A stretch of 64,000 nt of DNA from Ascidia mentula (taxonomy: Eukaryota; Chordata; Ascidiacea; Phlebobranchia; Ascidiidae), in NCBI GenBank assembly GCA_947561715.1, contig OX387204.1, positions 11,785,001 to 11,849,000 on the forward strand. The letters run 5' to 3'. The notes beneath the pieces were generated by a model. It was not told where the DNA came from and did not search any database. It saw only the letters and a list, made by a program, of their open reading frames with translations. Both the position numbers and the translations under genes were made by a program. Positions 36,501 to 56,242 of the stretch are shown one piece after another. The first letter of the stretch is position 1; every line of letters begins with the position of its first letter.

Positions 36501-39500
36501 GCCTTCGCCTTTCTTAGTTCCTGGACAACGTTCTAAGGGAGTGCATTGTTGCAAAAATTGTTCGACACGATGCTGATGGGCCCCAGAACGCCTTTACGAA
36601 ACGACTGGTGTTCAATGTTCTCAGCGTTATTTATAAATTTTAATATCAGGCACAGAGTTGCACAGTATATAAGTTTTGGTTGCGCAGGGCACTGGACAAT
36701 AAAAGTCATATTGAAACACTACTGTGTATGCCCAGTGTTTATATCCGAGAAGGCTAGGCGAGGTTCGAACGTTCTGTCCTGGCAGCCTTGATTCGACTCA
36801 AACCATGGCGTTAGTCATCTGTTGTTTTGCCTTGCTGTCATGTTGCATCCTGTGAATTATTCTCCCATCTCCTCCGCATTGTGCGACGTTCGTGCAGCCC
36901 TTTCTCCGCGAGAGTTATTAAATTCTATGCGCAAGCTTGTTTGCGTCGGATGGACATGAACCTTGGATTAATCATTTCCGTTTTAGGGACGCCTATGATA
37001 TGTGAAGGGAAAACGATCGTAACGTAGGTGTTTTCGGTATGAATTTACTTCGAGTAATACTGGTGTTGTCGCCACTGTAGAGAAATGTTTTTTGTCAGAA
37101 TGGAGTGAATGTGTTATATGTTCACTTTTATTTTTTTGCGCTGTAACTGATTTGACAGTGGAGCCAGTTTTGGAACTGTTTTGTAGTAATGAGTCATCGC
37201 ATCACTTGCCATTTCTTTTAGTGTGTAACACGCCACATACGGAAAGCTAAAGGAACATCACGCGAACATCACAACGCCTCCCTGAGTTCTCAATATTTTA
37301 ACCGTACACACATACACAATTATTTTTGTTCCAAATCCTTTGAAATTAGTGTAAAATAGCCATTGCAGTTTTGCCAACACATCTGTCCCTCAGAACAACA
37401 ACCGAAATTTTATGCCATGTTCTGCGCTGCTGTGTGACGACTGACTCCATTTTGAAAACTGTCGCCTAGTTTTCTTCACTGACCATTCAGCAGCCTAGTT
37501 TGATGTGGGCCAAGATCTCTGCGTTAATGTTTGCACTAAATGAAACGTCAACGGACCAGCGTTCTGCTCATTCATTACAGCAACCTTAATGATCAGTAAT
37601 CGTCCTTGCGTCACGTGACATGTTCGCTGCAATGGCAAATTTGTCGAAACAATTCAACTGAATTTGCGACGTGGTAATGTATAGAACAGCGTATTAGTCA
37701 GAACCAATTTAGAATAACTCGCGCTATTTTTTCTGCTGCTAATCGACATTTGATTGTTAGATATTTACTAAATTAAAGGCAGATTGATGTGATCGTTTAT
37801 GATTTGGTATATTATTGATTGTGGCAGATATTACAGTGTAGTCGAGCAGCGCTTCATGAATCTCGTTTTGCTTTGAAGGGTTTTTTAAAATAGGTGTTGC
37901 TTCTGCGATGAGTGCGCTACCAGATACAAATTGTTGGTGCCGTGCAGCAAATTGTTGTATTTCGTTTCAAATAATTCAGTGGCAGATCTGTTTCCTGTGC
38001 GTCGCTTGTTTTCGCGTTTCAAAATTAAACACAACAAAAACTGAAAACGGCTTACGTCGTTTATGCGCTGCTGCTTTGGGACTAATGATAATAGGCGTGA
38101 ATACACGCTGGTGAGTAGAATAACAAGGCACAGTGGTTGAGAGTTGTAAGAGGGTAATTTGGTCGCCGCAGATCAACTTCCAACCTTTTCTCAACTACTT
38201 CCTGCATTATTTTCTTCCAGTCGCCAGGACGCTGCAGGTCTCGCTCTCTTTCAGTTGTTCAGTAGTCTGGTTTTGGCTGGAGAGTTACAGTGCTGGTATA
38301 CCTGTTTACAACACTAGTATCAGCACCATGAACAAGAAATCAAAACAGTTCAACTTGGCAGCGCTTATAAACAAAGACAGTCAGACAGGAGGCAAGTTCG
38401 TCGCTCGACCTTTGCCCACCAATAACAATGTACAAAAAGTTTCCTCGTTTTCTGGAAGGCGCAATGTGACGATCGAACGTATTCACACCGAACGGGATTC
38501 GTTCAACTTGAAGCATGGACGCAGACAAAAGCGGACCAATAACCAAATCGTATCGTCCGAGGGCTTAGAATTGGGGACTCCAGGTCAGTACAGACCGCGG
38601 CAGGATAGGATTTATGAACCTGCGAGCAACACAGGAGGACGAGCAAACTTATTACGATGCCATTCAGAAATGATCAGAAAACTTAATTCCGACCTCGAGG
38701 TTGACGAAAATCGCACAAGCGTCGCCCCTTCGCAGTTAAGTAAAAACTATCTGGATCTCAGCAATCACAGTTCCTCGGAAAGTCCGCCCTCTACTGGCAA
38801 AAAACAGAGCCCGAAGTTGGAAAACAAATTGGAAGTTGTGCCGTCAAGTAAATGCGAGGATCATGAGAACAATTCCCGAAACAGGCCGTCCATGTTACTT
38901 GATCTGATAGTAAATGAAAATCCACCAAAAAGTGACGAAGGAAACTACTTCGAAACTTCCAGATCCTCCTCCAGTCGTAGTCCAGACACACCGAAATCGG
39001 ATCGCAACCTCATAATTTCCTCCCCCACCTCCCCACGGAAGCTGAGCCCAGATCTTCCGCCTTGGGAATTTCCCACCTCGTCTCTGGATAACGTCAGTCG
39101 CCCCAAGTCGGCGAATGCTCAGAAGACTTTCACCCTTCCACCCCATGCAAGTCCCAAGGAATTTGAAAAAGAGAATCAGTCGCGTTTTAGTTTTCACAGG
39201 GGAATATTTAAGAGGATTGGCAGAAAGTCTTCGGTTGAATATACGGTAGTCGACAGTTCGACTGGTTGTCCTTCTTTTTCCATTATTTTTGTTGTTTTAA
39301 TTTACACATTTTCACCTTATGTTGGACATATTTCGTTTTTAACTTTTCAAATGACGGACAATTATGTGTTAAATGTTTCCACAGAACCAAGTCGACCCTC
39401 TTGATCCTTACATCCTTCACGATCGACTCGCTGTCGACGAAGGTGAGGAGAATGAGACTGACACCAAGAAGAAGAAAGACAAAAAGAAGAAGTCCAAACC

Positions 39501-42500
39501 ACGTAAATAACTGCATTCAGTAGTAACAATCTAATTAAGATTAAAAAGTCAAACTGTATCACAAGACACAAACACGTATTGCCTGTCACATGACCTAGCG
39601 TGACGTTTCACATTGTCCTGATTGAACAGGGTTGATAAGCTCTGATGTCAGTGCCAGTAGTTGACAAATACTGAAATCAAGATATTGCGATTGCAAGCAA
39701 AGTCGAGCGCGTACGTCAAACTTGTGCGAACATTGGTTGGCTCTCTGTTGTAGGAATGTGATTGAACGCCGCCTCACCTTCCGCCACTTCCCACTTCACG
39801 TCTGATTACACAACTTTCGGTTTGTCGTCAACGCAGGCTCTGGCATTTTGCAAAAAAGGCTTACTTTGAAAAAACACGCACAGAATGTCACGTGGGAGGA
39901 TGCGTGTTTGGCGCATCACGTGATCTGATAACCTTTAACTTTAGAGTTTTTTTCATCACGTTCAGATTTAGAAAACACGTATTTTAAAAAAATTAAATTG
40001 TTAATTTAGTGGTTCACAAACTCTTGAGCTTGAACCAAAGCCTCGCCGACATTATGTTTATTTAACTCTCTTATAATAGCTTGAAAACTCGTCAAACTAA
40101 TAAACACATTTGTAAATGGAAGTTTTACACAAAACCACTGTTTTCAACAACAGCCACCAGGCATGGATCGGACGCCAAGAATTCCGATAAAGTTCGATCC
40201 AAGTTGAAGAAATTTATCAATCGACGACCAACAATGGAAAGTCTCCAAGAGAGAGGAATTATTCAAGGTAAACAGACGATTGTCAACTGCTAAAGTCCAC
40301 CGAGCTCGGACTATAAAAGGTCTCCCTGTCGCGTAACAGTCCGTCAACTGATTAATCATTCAGAAAGCAAAGATGCGTTTAAATGGAGCGACCGTTAATG
40401 ACCAGGCTGTTTGCGTTCATTCAAAGATGTCATTAGCAATCTAACCAACCTCTAAACGCACTCTTATTGATAGCCAAAGCATTTGATGCACGTGGTTGGA
40501 TTGTAGAATGCATATCCCTACTAAGGTCGTTAACATCTGTCACGTCATAAAATCTCAAACTAAAATTATCTTTTAATTGACAGAACCCATAAGCTTGTGG
40601 CAACAAAATCAAACATCAAATTATTTTTTTGGTTCGCCAGATTTTACATCGGTTGACGTTTCTTGCATAAGTTTTGATTTCCATATTTATAACGATTCAT
40701 AAAGAGCCAAACATAAAAACGCTTTCCAAACAAACCGCCTGCAGAACACACGCTATAAGAGACCTTGAAATGGTCACTAGAAATTTTTGCAACCCTGTCA
40801 TAATAAATTGCATTACATACGCACCAGTGAGGCAGTACAAATAAAAATAATTGCAAAATAACCTATTTCCTAAACATTTTTCTAAACTAACGAAATTTTG
40901 TTATTTTTATGGTTTAGAGTCGGTGTTTGGCTGCCCGCTCGATAAACTTTGTGAAAAGGAGCAAAGTTCGGTGCCTAAGTTTATTCAGATGTGCGTCGAA
41001 GAAGTGGAAAAGAGAGGTAGTCGATTGATGGTTTATTACAACCAAACTATAAGTTTTGCTGCTCGTGATCTCCGTTTATGCGAGATCTAAAATTTACAAT
41101 TCATCAGTTTACTGACGTCATACCATTGTGACGTTCACACAGCAAACGGACACACGTTATATCAATCTATCTGGTCTAATGTCTTTTGTAAGCAAACACC
41201 GCATTACTAATAATAACCTGTACAGCACCATGTCGCGTATGATATTGGTGTGATCGCATTAACTATGAACTTTTAGGCTGCTTATTTGTTAAATTCACTT
41301 GTGTAGTTCAAACTTTAATAGGTATTGGCATATTATTGCATATTTAAACAATACCATGCTGTTGCGTACGACAACTTGACCAGCCTAATGAGCTATTGAC
41401 CGATGTGCTACCTACGTATCGTTATTTTATAAACAGTGTAGTTACTTCTAAAATCTACTGTTTACTTGCTACTTTTTATCAGCGTGGCGTGGTAACTTTT
41501 CGGCCCATAAACTAATCTGGTTTGCGTCCGAAACGATCTTTCAAAACTTGTGGTAAACCCAGTTTACTGAGGTCTATATTTTTGCTTTGTTGTAGGATTG
41601 GACGTGGATGGAATTTATCGAGTTAGTGGAAATTTATCTCATGTACAAAAGTTGAGATACATGATTGACAGAGGTGGGTTATATCAGATGTCACGTTGAT
41701 ACATGTTATGTTAAAGCGTGCTGCCTTGTATTGCAGCGTTGTCCAACGAAAAGCCTTACTCTGGGCAATACATATTCCCACTTTCATATGGTATTTAGGA
41801 ACACTTATAACGGATATACTCATAATTTTGAGAATAAACAGACTTGCCCACAATATTGTAAACATTGACATGTTTTATTTGGTTCAAACGTTTCGGCAAA
41901 AACTTGCCATCATCAGTTCAAAATGGCGATAATTTAAAGCGTTGTATTTAATGTGCGGTGATTAAGTATTGCTGACACAATTTGTCCTGGCACCATTTCA
42001 ACGAATTGAAACGTTTTCAGATGAGCAAGTTAACTTGAGTGACCCCCAGTGGGAGGACATCCATCTTATTACTGGTGCTCTAAAAATGTTCCTTCGTGAA
42101 TTGCCGGAACCTGTCATCCCGTTCAATTTTTTCGACAAGTTTATTGCTGCTTGTAGTAAGTACATCTTCTTTCTGAAATATGTTGGAGACACAATATGTT
42201 AGACCTTAGCTATGAAAGCGCGGTAAATAGTTTTAACTGATGGAGTGACGTCATGGGCATGATCGCGGTCGATCTCTTTGTACTGAAACTCACAGTTAAC
42301 CTGTTGCTTTAAGTTCTCACAACATAAAACGGAGTTGTCGTGCTTGTACTTAAAAAAACAAAACTACTTGAATTTCAGTGTACTATGGTGTTTGACGTGT
42401 TGCGATTGAACTGTGTACATTTAATGGCTGCCACGAATATAACTGTGTGACCTGACACTTATACCACTTGGTTTTGAAATGAACTGTCGCCTCTGCAGCA

Positions 42501-43718
42501 GACATCTCACAACCATATAGGGATTGTGTTGTGTGCAGGCAAGCGATAGCAAAATGACACAACAGTAGCATTTCACCCACGTATATTGTGCTGCAACACC
42601 GTACAGGGATGAAAAAACATCGACGACATGCGTAGCTGTCATCTTGTGTATAATATGCGTAATGTCCACCGTACACAGCACTGGTGATTAATAGTATCTC
42701 GATACAAGGAAACGATCCAGATCTGCGTTTGTTACACCGGTTCACGTAACGTTTATAAACAGAATGTTGGGCTAACCAAACTTGATCCCGATAAGCCATT
42801 TTCACACAGGTACTGTGTTTCTTCCACGTTCTGCAGTTTTGTAATTTTTGCGCAAAATGTTTGTTTACTAGGCAAAACCATAGAATTTGTTTGCATTGTG
42901 TCAACTTGTAACATGATAGGATCCAACATCATTATATTTCGACCTGCCCAAACCATGCAAGACGTTGGAAAGTTGCTGATGTCGTTGTTCATATGTAAAC
43001 AAACGATTTGTTGCACATTGTTATGTTTGGCGAACAGTCGGTGTGGTCGGGTATCGTTATTTCCTGTAGTGCGAATGTCCTGCACCTGCTCAATAACTTC
43101 GATTGCCTGCGGTCACGCGTCACTGCGTATTTGCACAACCGAAAATGACCTCAAACTTTGACTCGAAACAAGAAATTTAAACGAATATTTTCAACAAATT
43201 TGATGTATAATCGGTTTAGAACTGTGTGATTTAAACATATTTTTTCGGACAGAAATACAGGATGAACGGCAACGAATCAGCTCGATGAAAAGTTTAGTGA
43301 AAGTCCTTCCTAAGTCCAATGGAAAAACACTGAAGTACCTGATGAAGCACTTTTGCAGGTAAGGTATTTCTCTAGCAACGTGTCACTAATCTATCCGTTG
43401 TTTTTAGTTTCTTATGTTTAATACACAAGTATGCATACATTATTGCGTAGAACCAATTAATAGTCCGCGCTTATTTTGACTTGCCTGAAAACGGACAATT
43501 AAACCGCGTGGTTTCCTCACAGGGTGGTGGAGCACAGCTCGTCCAACCGCATGCAAGTTCAAAACGTGGCCATCGTGTTTGGACCGACCCTGCTGCTAAA
43601 ACCGCCTGATGATAGTGGTGGTGGTGGCGCTGCCGGCCACATGCACGTGTTTATGGTGTATCAAAATCAAATCATCGACTACATGCTTACCGAATACCAC
43701 ACCATCTTCGGCAATTGA
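27592..43718 (+). CDS. Rho GTPase-activating protein, ARHGAP12/15/27 type (SH3-WW-WW-PH-RhoGAP)
   Basis: Stimulates GTP hydrolysis on Rho-family GTPases, mostly Rac/Cdc42 in this subfamily, at membranes and junctions. Exon 1 (27592-27751) and 28066-28147 give an SH3 domain (VVKVEYSYKYKANDG..., DDWWQV, YIPAAYV). WW domains are at 30509-30655 (DDRWELRVDNETGHKYYYD) and across 31561-31764 (FYYFNELTRQTSWQLPE). A Ser-rich linker follows, then a PH domain (33286-33875: RKNWVQQWVVLLANNLLFYK, KSSKKNVLE, KWLHTIRG). The RhoGAP domain uses exons 40918-43718: VFGCPLDKLCE, GLDVDGIYRVSGN with the arginine finger, ITGALKMFLRELPEPVIPF and NRMQVQNVAIVFGPTL. All 24 joins I made keep phase. PH exon 33777-33875 may splice directly to 39385, or via the large exon 38328-39245; both are in frame. 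Length is about 1,070 residues without that exon. Confidence 0.93.
28173..28296 (+). repeat. Dispersed repeat, family B, copy 1
   Basis: In RhoGAP intron 2. It shares blocks such as GCATTAGCTAAATTATATTG and CAGATTATCGGTAAATTTCG with 59063-59178, across about 120 diverged bases. No coding capacity and no obvious terminal repeats. Confidence 0.5.
28750..28952. repeat. Possible hAT-like MITE
   Basis: Ends in AAAAGGTTGGGAACCTTTG, which in reverse reads CAAAGGTTCCCAACCTTTT, a form close to hAT transposon termini. The left end (TAGTGGCCCCAATCC) is only a weak mirror, and I see no clear 8-base target duplication. It lies in a RhoGAP intron. Confidence 0.3.
35599..36790. pseudogene. GC-richer island with a decayed reading frame inside the large RhoGAP intron
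   Basis: Base composition here is visibly more GC- and CpG-rich than the surrounding introns. The plus strand from 35963 stays open in one frame to about 36680 apart from three stops, and reads peptide-like stretches such as FDLASASLTFVHKLERKKQE and IVAKIVRHDADGPQNAF. The minus strand has two adjacent open frames (35599-35913, with HFSFASFAVGTMTVLAQEM, and 35923-36108). I do not recognise either strand. It may be a degraded retrocopy or mobile-element gene, or simply an open CpG-rich stretch. Confidence 0.3.
38328..39245 (+). CDS. Alternative first coding exon of the RhoGAP gene (short form)
   Basis: A 306-codon exon starting ATGAACAAGAAATC encodes a Ser/Pro/Asn-rich, probably disordered region (MNKKSKQFNLAALINK..., many SP sites such as SSPTSPRKLSPDLPPW, then FKRIGRKSSVEYT). 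It ends in a donor at 39246 in phase 0 and joins in frame to 39385, giving a short isoform of 587 residues with only the RhoGAP domain. It lies 4.5 kb after the PH exon. The frame is also open upstream of the ATG to 38133, with possible in-phase acceptors such as the CAG before 38238, so it might instead be an internal exon of the long form. Confidence 0.7.
41805..41940 (-). repeat. Dispersed repeat, copy B, with intact CTGATGA-stem-GAAAC core
   Basis: In the RhoGAP intron after exon 41596-41673, antisense to the gene. Read on the minus strand it gives GAACTGATGATGGCAAG, TTTTTGCCGAAACG, then AACATGTCAATGTTTACAAT and a GTTTATTCTC tail, matching copy A in DDX27. Between CTGATGA and GAAAC the bases GGCAA and TTGCC can pair around a GTTT loop, the position of stem II in a hammerhead ribozyme. 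Stems I and III are not obvious to me. Confidence 0.55.
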
Positions 43719-44857
43719 TTGACATGCCGTCACCGCCCTTCTGCTCGCTCACGTACGCCCACTGCCGGAAAGTAACTGGCCCTGAGGAGGAGCGAAAAAT
43801 TAGCGTTATTTTGTTGTTTTCTCATGCTTGCTATGAACCCTGACCCTGTTTATTTGCATTCGACAGCACTGGCATGTCGTTTAACTGGTTTAGTCCCAGT
43901 TTCGCGCGTTTTTCAGTATTGAGGGTTGTGTTGTTTATCAACTCCACTACATGCAGCAACGTTGGCGCAAGCATTGAAAGCACTTCTTTCCCAACGATGG
44001 TCTGTTAACACTTTGCTGAATTGCCCAAAGCCCCGCATTCATACGCACAAGATACAAAAAACACGCACTTGTTGATCACGTGTAGTTTAATATACAACCC
44101 TTAAGAGTTAGAACACGCCGTTATCGCGGCACACAAATATGCATCTATATTGCGAGTATTTCTTGCCTGTTATTAGAAATGCTGCGTTTTGGTTGTTGAC
44201 AATTTTTTGTGTCACTTGCGAAATGGTGATTTGTTTGAAACGTTGTGAAGTTGTGTAGAGATTTCGTGTTTTCCAGTCGAGTCGCGTTTCTTCCCATTTA
44301 CACCAAGTTTCTGCTTGTTCGCTCGTGCAAAAACAAAGTTTCGCATTTTTTTCTGCGACCAACCACATCAGTACTCGCCATGGTTTTTGTTGTCTGCACT
44401 TTTGTTCCCAACTTTTTTTTTCTTCCGAGTCGTCTCTCACTTCTAACATTGTTTCTTTGTACAGTAACAAAATTATAACAAGACCATTTAATGAAACCGA
44501 TGACGTGATGTTGACTTGGTTCCGTATGGACAGAGCAAGAATACAGAAACGTCCCCTTCCATAGACAGCATATTTCTAGGCTACAGAACAAACCGCAAGG
44601 TACCACAAGGTGGAAGTCTGCATTTGTGCCTGCTAGTGCTAACACAGTGTCACAACCAACAGTTGTACTGATGACACCTCACAGGTCAAACCTGTCTGCA
44701 GCTCACAACGATTATTATGTTTTTTTGCACATAAATACACAACAAATTTGTATGAAAGGTTGTATTTGGCGCCAGAAAACTGTTTTACGTTAAACTGTAC
44801 AAATAGCAGCAACATACTGGTCGATAACTACCCAAATAACGGATAGAAGACCAGCAA
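43719..44857. other. Gap between convergent RhoGAP and SIN3 genes
   Basis: About 1.1 kb, presumably the two 3' untranslated regions. Open frames of 115-121 codons on the minus strand around 44108-44645 have a poor, Cys- and Trp-scattered composition and no conserved motif, so I do not call them genes. Confidence 0.45.
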
Positions 44858-53064
<8,207 letters not shown>

Positions 53065-54135
53065 TTGTCTCAACAAAGCAGGATGATAGTTGTACTAGAT
53101 ACTAAACAAAAACAATTCTTATAGATCCACTGGATCTCGGATAAAGAAGAACTTTAGATATAAATAAGGATGGCAACAAATAAAAGAAGGCTGTGGCTGT
53201 GTGCAAATGTTTTCTTTTATAACAAAGTTTAACCAATAAATTACAGTTTGTACGGAGCAAAGACCTTATTTTTATATATTGCTTCAATGTATCCAATAAA
53301 TTGCTTTCACCATTTGTGAAATAGAAAGTCACGACAATCTAGGCAAAAGTTAATATCTTTTTAAATACGTTTCTACTTCGCCGCCATCACCACCATTTTA
53401 TTTTTGTGTCACGGTCCACTGATCAAACTAATTCAAGCGTGATTTACTGAGTATGATTTGTTTACAGACAACAAGCTACTGGTAATTGTTGACAATTTTT
53501 GTTTTCGGCCAATTTTTCAATCGCATTTGTGTTGACTGGTACCCCTTGTCAAATGTCTTCACAAAGCAGAATAATCCCATTTTGCGTTGTGCCTTTTTAT
53601 CAATGTATTTGTGGCCAATTTGAACTGTAGTATATGATGGTAAATGTTAAACGGTGCTTTTTATTTAATACTAAAAAAAAACATCCGTATTTGCTATGAC
53701 ATTGTCCTTGAAAAGCGAAACCAAAGCCAAGTAGGTGCCAGGTGCGCTAGTTGCCGTTAATTTCCCCAAAAGGACAATCTATACTTGCAGCATTGTGACG
53801 TCAGACCCTTTGATGACGCGAGGTCGGAGCCATGAATTCCAAGTCACAAACTGTGTGGCAGAAAAAATCCGTGTGTTATGTTGTGTTATTGGTATTCTTT
53901 GACGTCTTGCATTTAGCCTTTTGGCGTTTGCAAAGATATTACTCACAAACAGGGTAGCAACAAACAGGCTACACTACTCACGTTTCGTCTGTTAATTGAC
54001 CTTTGAACCCCGTTAAGCACCATATGGCAGAAAAGCTTTTGTCGGGACAGCATTTGTTTGTTCCCGCTATGCATGGTTTGTTGCAACTTTATTGCTGTAA
54101 CTGCGTCTTTCCTTTGTGCTTTATAAACCGACACT
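53065..54135. promoter_or_regulatory. Divergent upstream region of SIN3 and the 54136 gene
   Basis: About 1.1 kb between divergent start codons. Around 53385 it has a GCCGCCATCACCACCAT stretch that could be part of a SIN3 5' untranslated exon. No other element was recognised. Confidence 0.35.
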
Positions 54136-55068
54136 ATGGAGTGTATTTACAATCCTATTGAAGACAAAGGACAAGTTTCACTTTCAAATTTGGATTACAG
54201 CAGTATCGTTGCTGGATGTATGTGGTGTTGTTTTGACTTGTTGAACAAATTTGCTTCTATGTTGATCTGAATTAATTTTTAAGCTGCTTATGTAAAACAA
54301 GAGAATTGACTGCATTTCTTTTATGAATGTTTGTAACGTTAATTTATTTCAGACTATGTCAATCCAGCAGTTTGGTTTAAATATCTTCACATTGCAAGAG
54401 ATTGGATTTTTGAGCAGAAATACAAAGCCTATCCTGATTTGGTGCATCTCAGAACTGTTCGCTTTAAAGTTGACTTCACTTCTGCAGCTGCTAACCTTTT
54501 TGACATTGGCAATACAGATCACTACTCTCAATATATGGCTTTCATGGCCAATTCCTTCAAGATTGATTGCAATGTCATAAGAGACAATGGCATGTATGCT
54601 GACTTTGAGCTGATTGTGAAAAATGCAAAAACAAATGTTGTAATTGCTAACGCTGTTAGTACTGCCGTAACTAATGGATCAGAGCAAGGTTTTCTCCACA
54701 CAAATTCAAATATGGCCAATTTTCCTAATGTGGTAAAAACAAATTGCTACAAATATAGCTTTATAATCCCTCGGTTTGAGGTGTTAGATTCCGATAATAG
54801 TGCAGTATCCCTGTTCATTGGTATGTGCCACAACTGCGGTGATGAAGCAGTGAGGAGAGGTCTTGTCCCTTTTTTAAAGGGAAGCATTTGTAGGTACTAT
54901 CCAACTACAATTGGTGTCAATTTATGCAATGTTGCTCCATTGTACGTGCAAACTGATGTATTTATGTGGGCTGATGAAAAAGTGTTGCATTTTCAGATAA
55001 AACAAAATGGCGCAGTTCTTTGTTATATTTCCATGTCATACATGGGTCATCCAACAGCCAATCTTTAA
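54136..55068 (+). CDS. Unrecognised 265-residue protein, possible double hot-dog fold
   Basis: Two exons (54136-54217 and 54353-55068) join in phase 1. No signal peptide or membrane helix is visible, so it is probably soluble. The protein seems to have two related halves. The first (AYPDLVHLRTVRFKVDFTSA, then ANLFDIGNTDHYSQYMAF and ADFELIVKNAKTNVVIANAV) and the second (FIIPRFEVLDSDNSAVSLFI, DEAVRRGLVPFLKG, then LHFQIKQNGAVLCYISMSY) both show the pattern of a strand, a helix region with an Asp/Asn-rich turn, and long terminal strands seen in hot-dog thioesterase-like proteins. That is only an inference from pattern. I see no clear catalytic Asp/Glu set. The single long coding exon and open frame make it a convincing gene. 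Confidence 0.75.
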
Positions 55069-55875
55069 GAATTTTTTTATATAATTTTATAATGGTAATT
55101 AGATCAGCACTTATTTGAATTTTTTTTTGATTGATTGTAGCATATGATTTTATTAGAGATCTAAATAGCACGAACTTTGTTGTGGAAAGATGTGCCATGA
55201 TTATTTTTCTCCTGAAAATTACCCAGTTTGTTGTATTGTACATGTTGAAATATTTAATTACAATGTGATAAAAAATTTGTTACAATGAAAAACAACATGG
55301 ACAGAAAAATATGTTGCAAAATACGATTCCTATAGTCACCAACATGCATTGCGTGCATTGCATATCACCTGGCCACCCTTCATTGTGTCTGGGAATTTAG
55401 TCACCACCACTTAACGTTTAACCCACTATACTAAATCGCACGATTTTATGAATTAAATAGGGGAGGGACCTCTAAGTGCAATCCGAAGTATCGCCCAGTG
55501 TCATGGAAACCAACAAATTGTACACTAATGTTGAGCTGAACACTTTACCGAACCTCCAATAAATACGAATTAAAAATACGCCTTCATAAAAGTCACTTTA
55601 CAAGGCATGAGATAAGCTTTCAACATTTACGGACATTTCTTCGAAATCACAGGTATGTCACCAAACCAAGGCAACCATAAATTGCACGCACATTAAAATG
55701 TGAGCAAACAAACCTACACGAAATTGCGTCGCTACACCACTTTGTGCATTGGAGTTTGTTACTAAAGTGCAATTGTGTCCAGATACACAGCAAGTGGATG
55801 CGACCGATGTTTTTAGGAACGTATTCATTGAAATACCCGAAAGGGTTGAGCTGCGTTTTACTCTTCCAGGTGTAA
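55069..55875. other. Gap after the 54136 gene
   Basis: About 0.8 kb containing the AT-rich 3' end of the preceding gene. A short open frame at 55749-55937 overlaps the next candidate in another frame and has no support. Nothing else was recognised. Confidence 0.4.
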
Positions 55876-56238
55876 ATGGCGGAGGTGATGAAACCTGCAG
55901 GATTACAAGACGCTTTTATGCTACCTCACGAGTATAAAAGCACTCAGATTGCACAGAATAATCCAAAAATATACAACGCGTCTTTAATGACAATTTTCTA
56001 TTTTTCCGTGATAATGGTCTTTCACCTTTATCTTATGCGCGACCCTTATCGTATACGTTACAAAGAAGTAGCTATACCTGTTGGCAAGGGTTCACCAAAG
56101 TTGTACATCCGCATTGAGTTGGCAAAAATCCAGGAGGCGGCGTGCCTCGAAAGCAGCCGATCATATATGGAAAGTCGAAAGTCATGTGATACCTTGGCAG
56201 CAAAAACATATGTAAGTGTAAGTCGATCATTTCATTGA
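55876..56238 (+). CDS. Candidate small single-pass membrane protein
   Basis: A 120-codon intronless frame from an AAATGG start. Residues about 36-53 form a hydrophobic helix (SLMTIFYFSVIMVFHLYLM), flanked by a short polar N-terminus and a basic C-terminal part (RDPYRIRYKEVAIPVGKG...). No family is recognised. It ends only four bases from the stop codon of the YHYH gene on the other strand, a tail-to-tail arrangement. The composition is protein-like, but there is no homology or splice evidence, so it could be chance. A longer reading across 56212-56250 would need a 39-base intron and would run over the complement of a YHYH exon, so I reject it. Confidence 0.35.
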   Translation: MAEVMKPAGLQDAFMLPHEYKSTQIAQNNPKIYNASLMTIFYFSVIMVFHLYLMRDPYRIRYKEVAIPVGKGSPKLYIRIELAKIQEAACLESSRSYMESRKSCDTLAAKTYVSVSRSFH

Positions 56239-56242
56239 AAAT

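Noticed and set aside
42383..42904. 173-codon open frame on the minus strand inside a RhoGAP intron
   Set aside because: Long for this AT-rich DNA, but the composition is scattered Cys/Tyr/Trp with no motif, no signal peptide and no splice structure. An overlapping second frame is equally open, so chance is the simpler explanation.
44108..44645. 115-121-codon open frames between the RhoGAP and SIN3 genes
   Set aside because: They overlap each other in different frames, have no recognisable domain, and lie where two 3' untranslated regions are expected.
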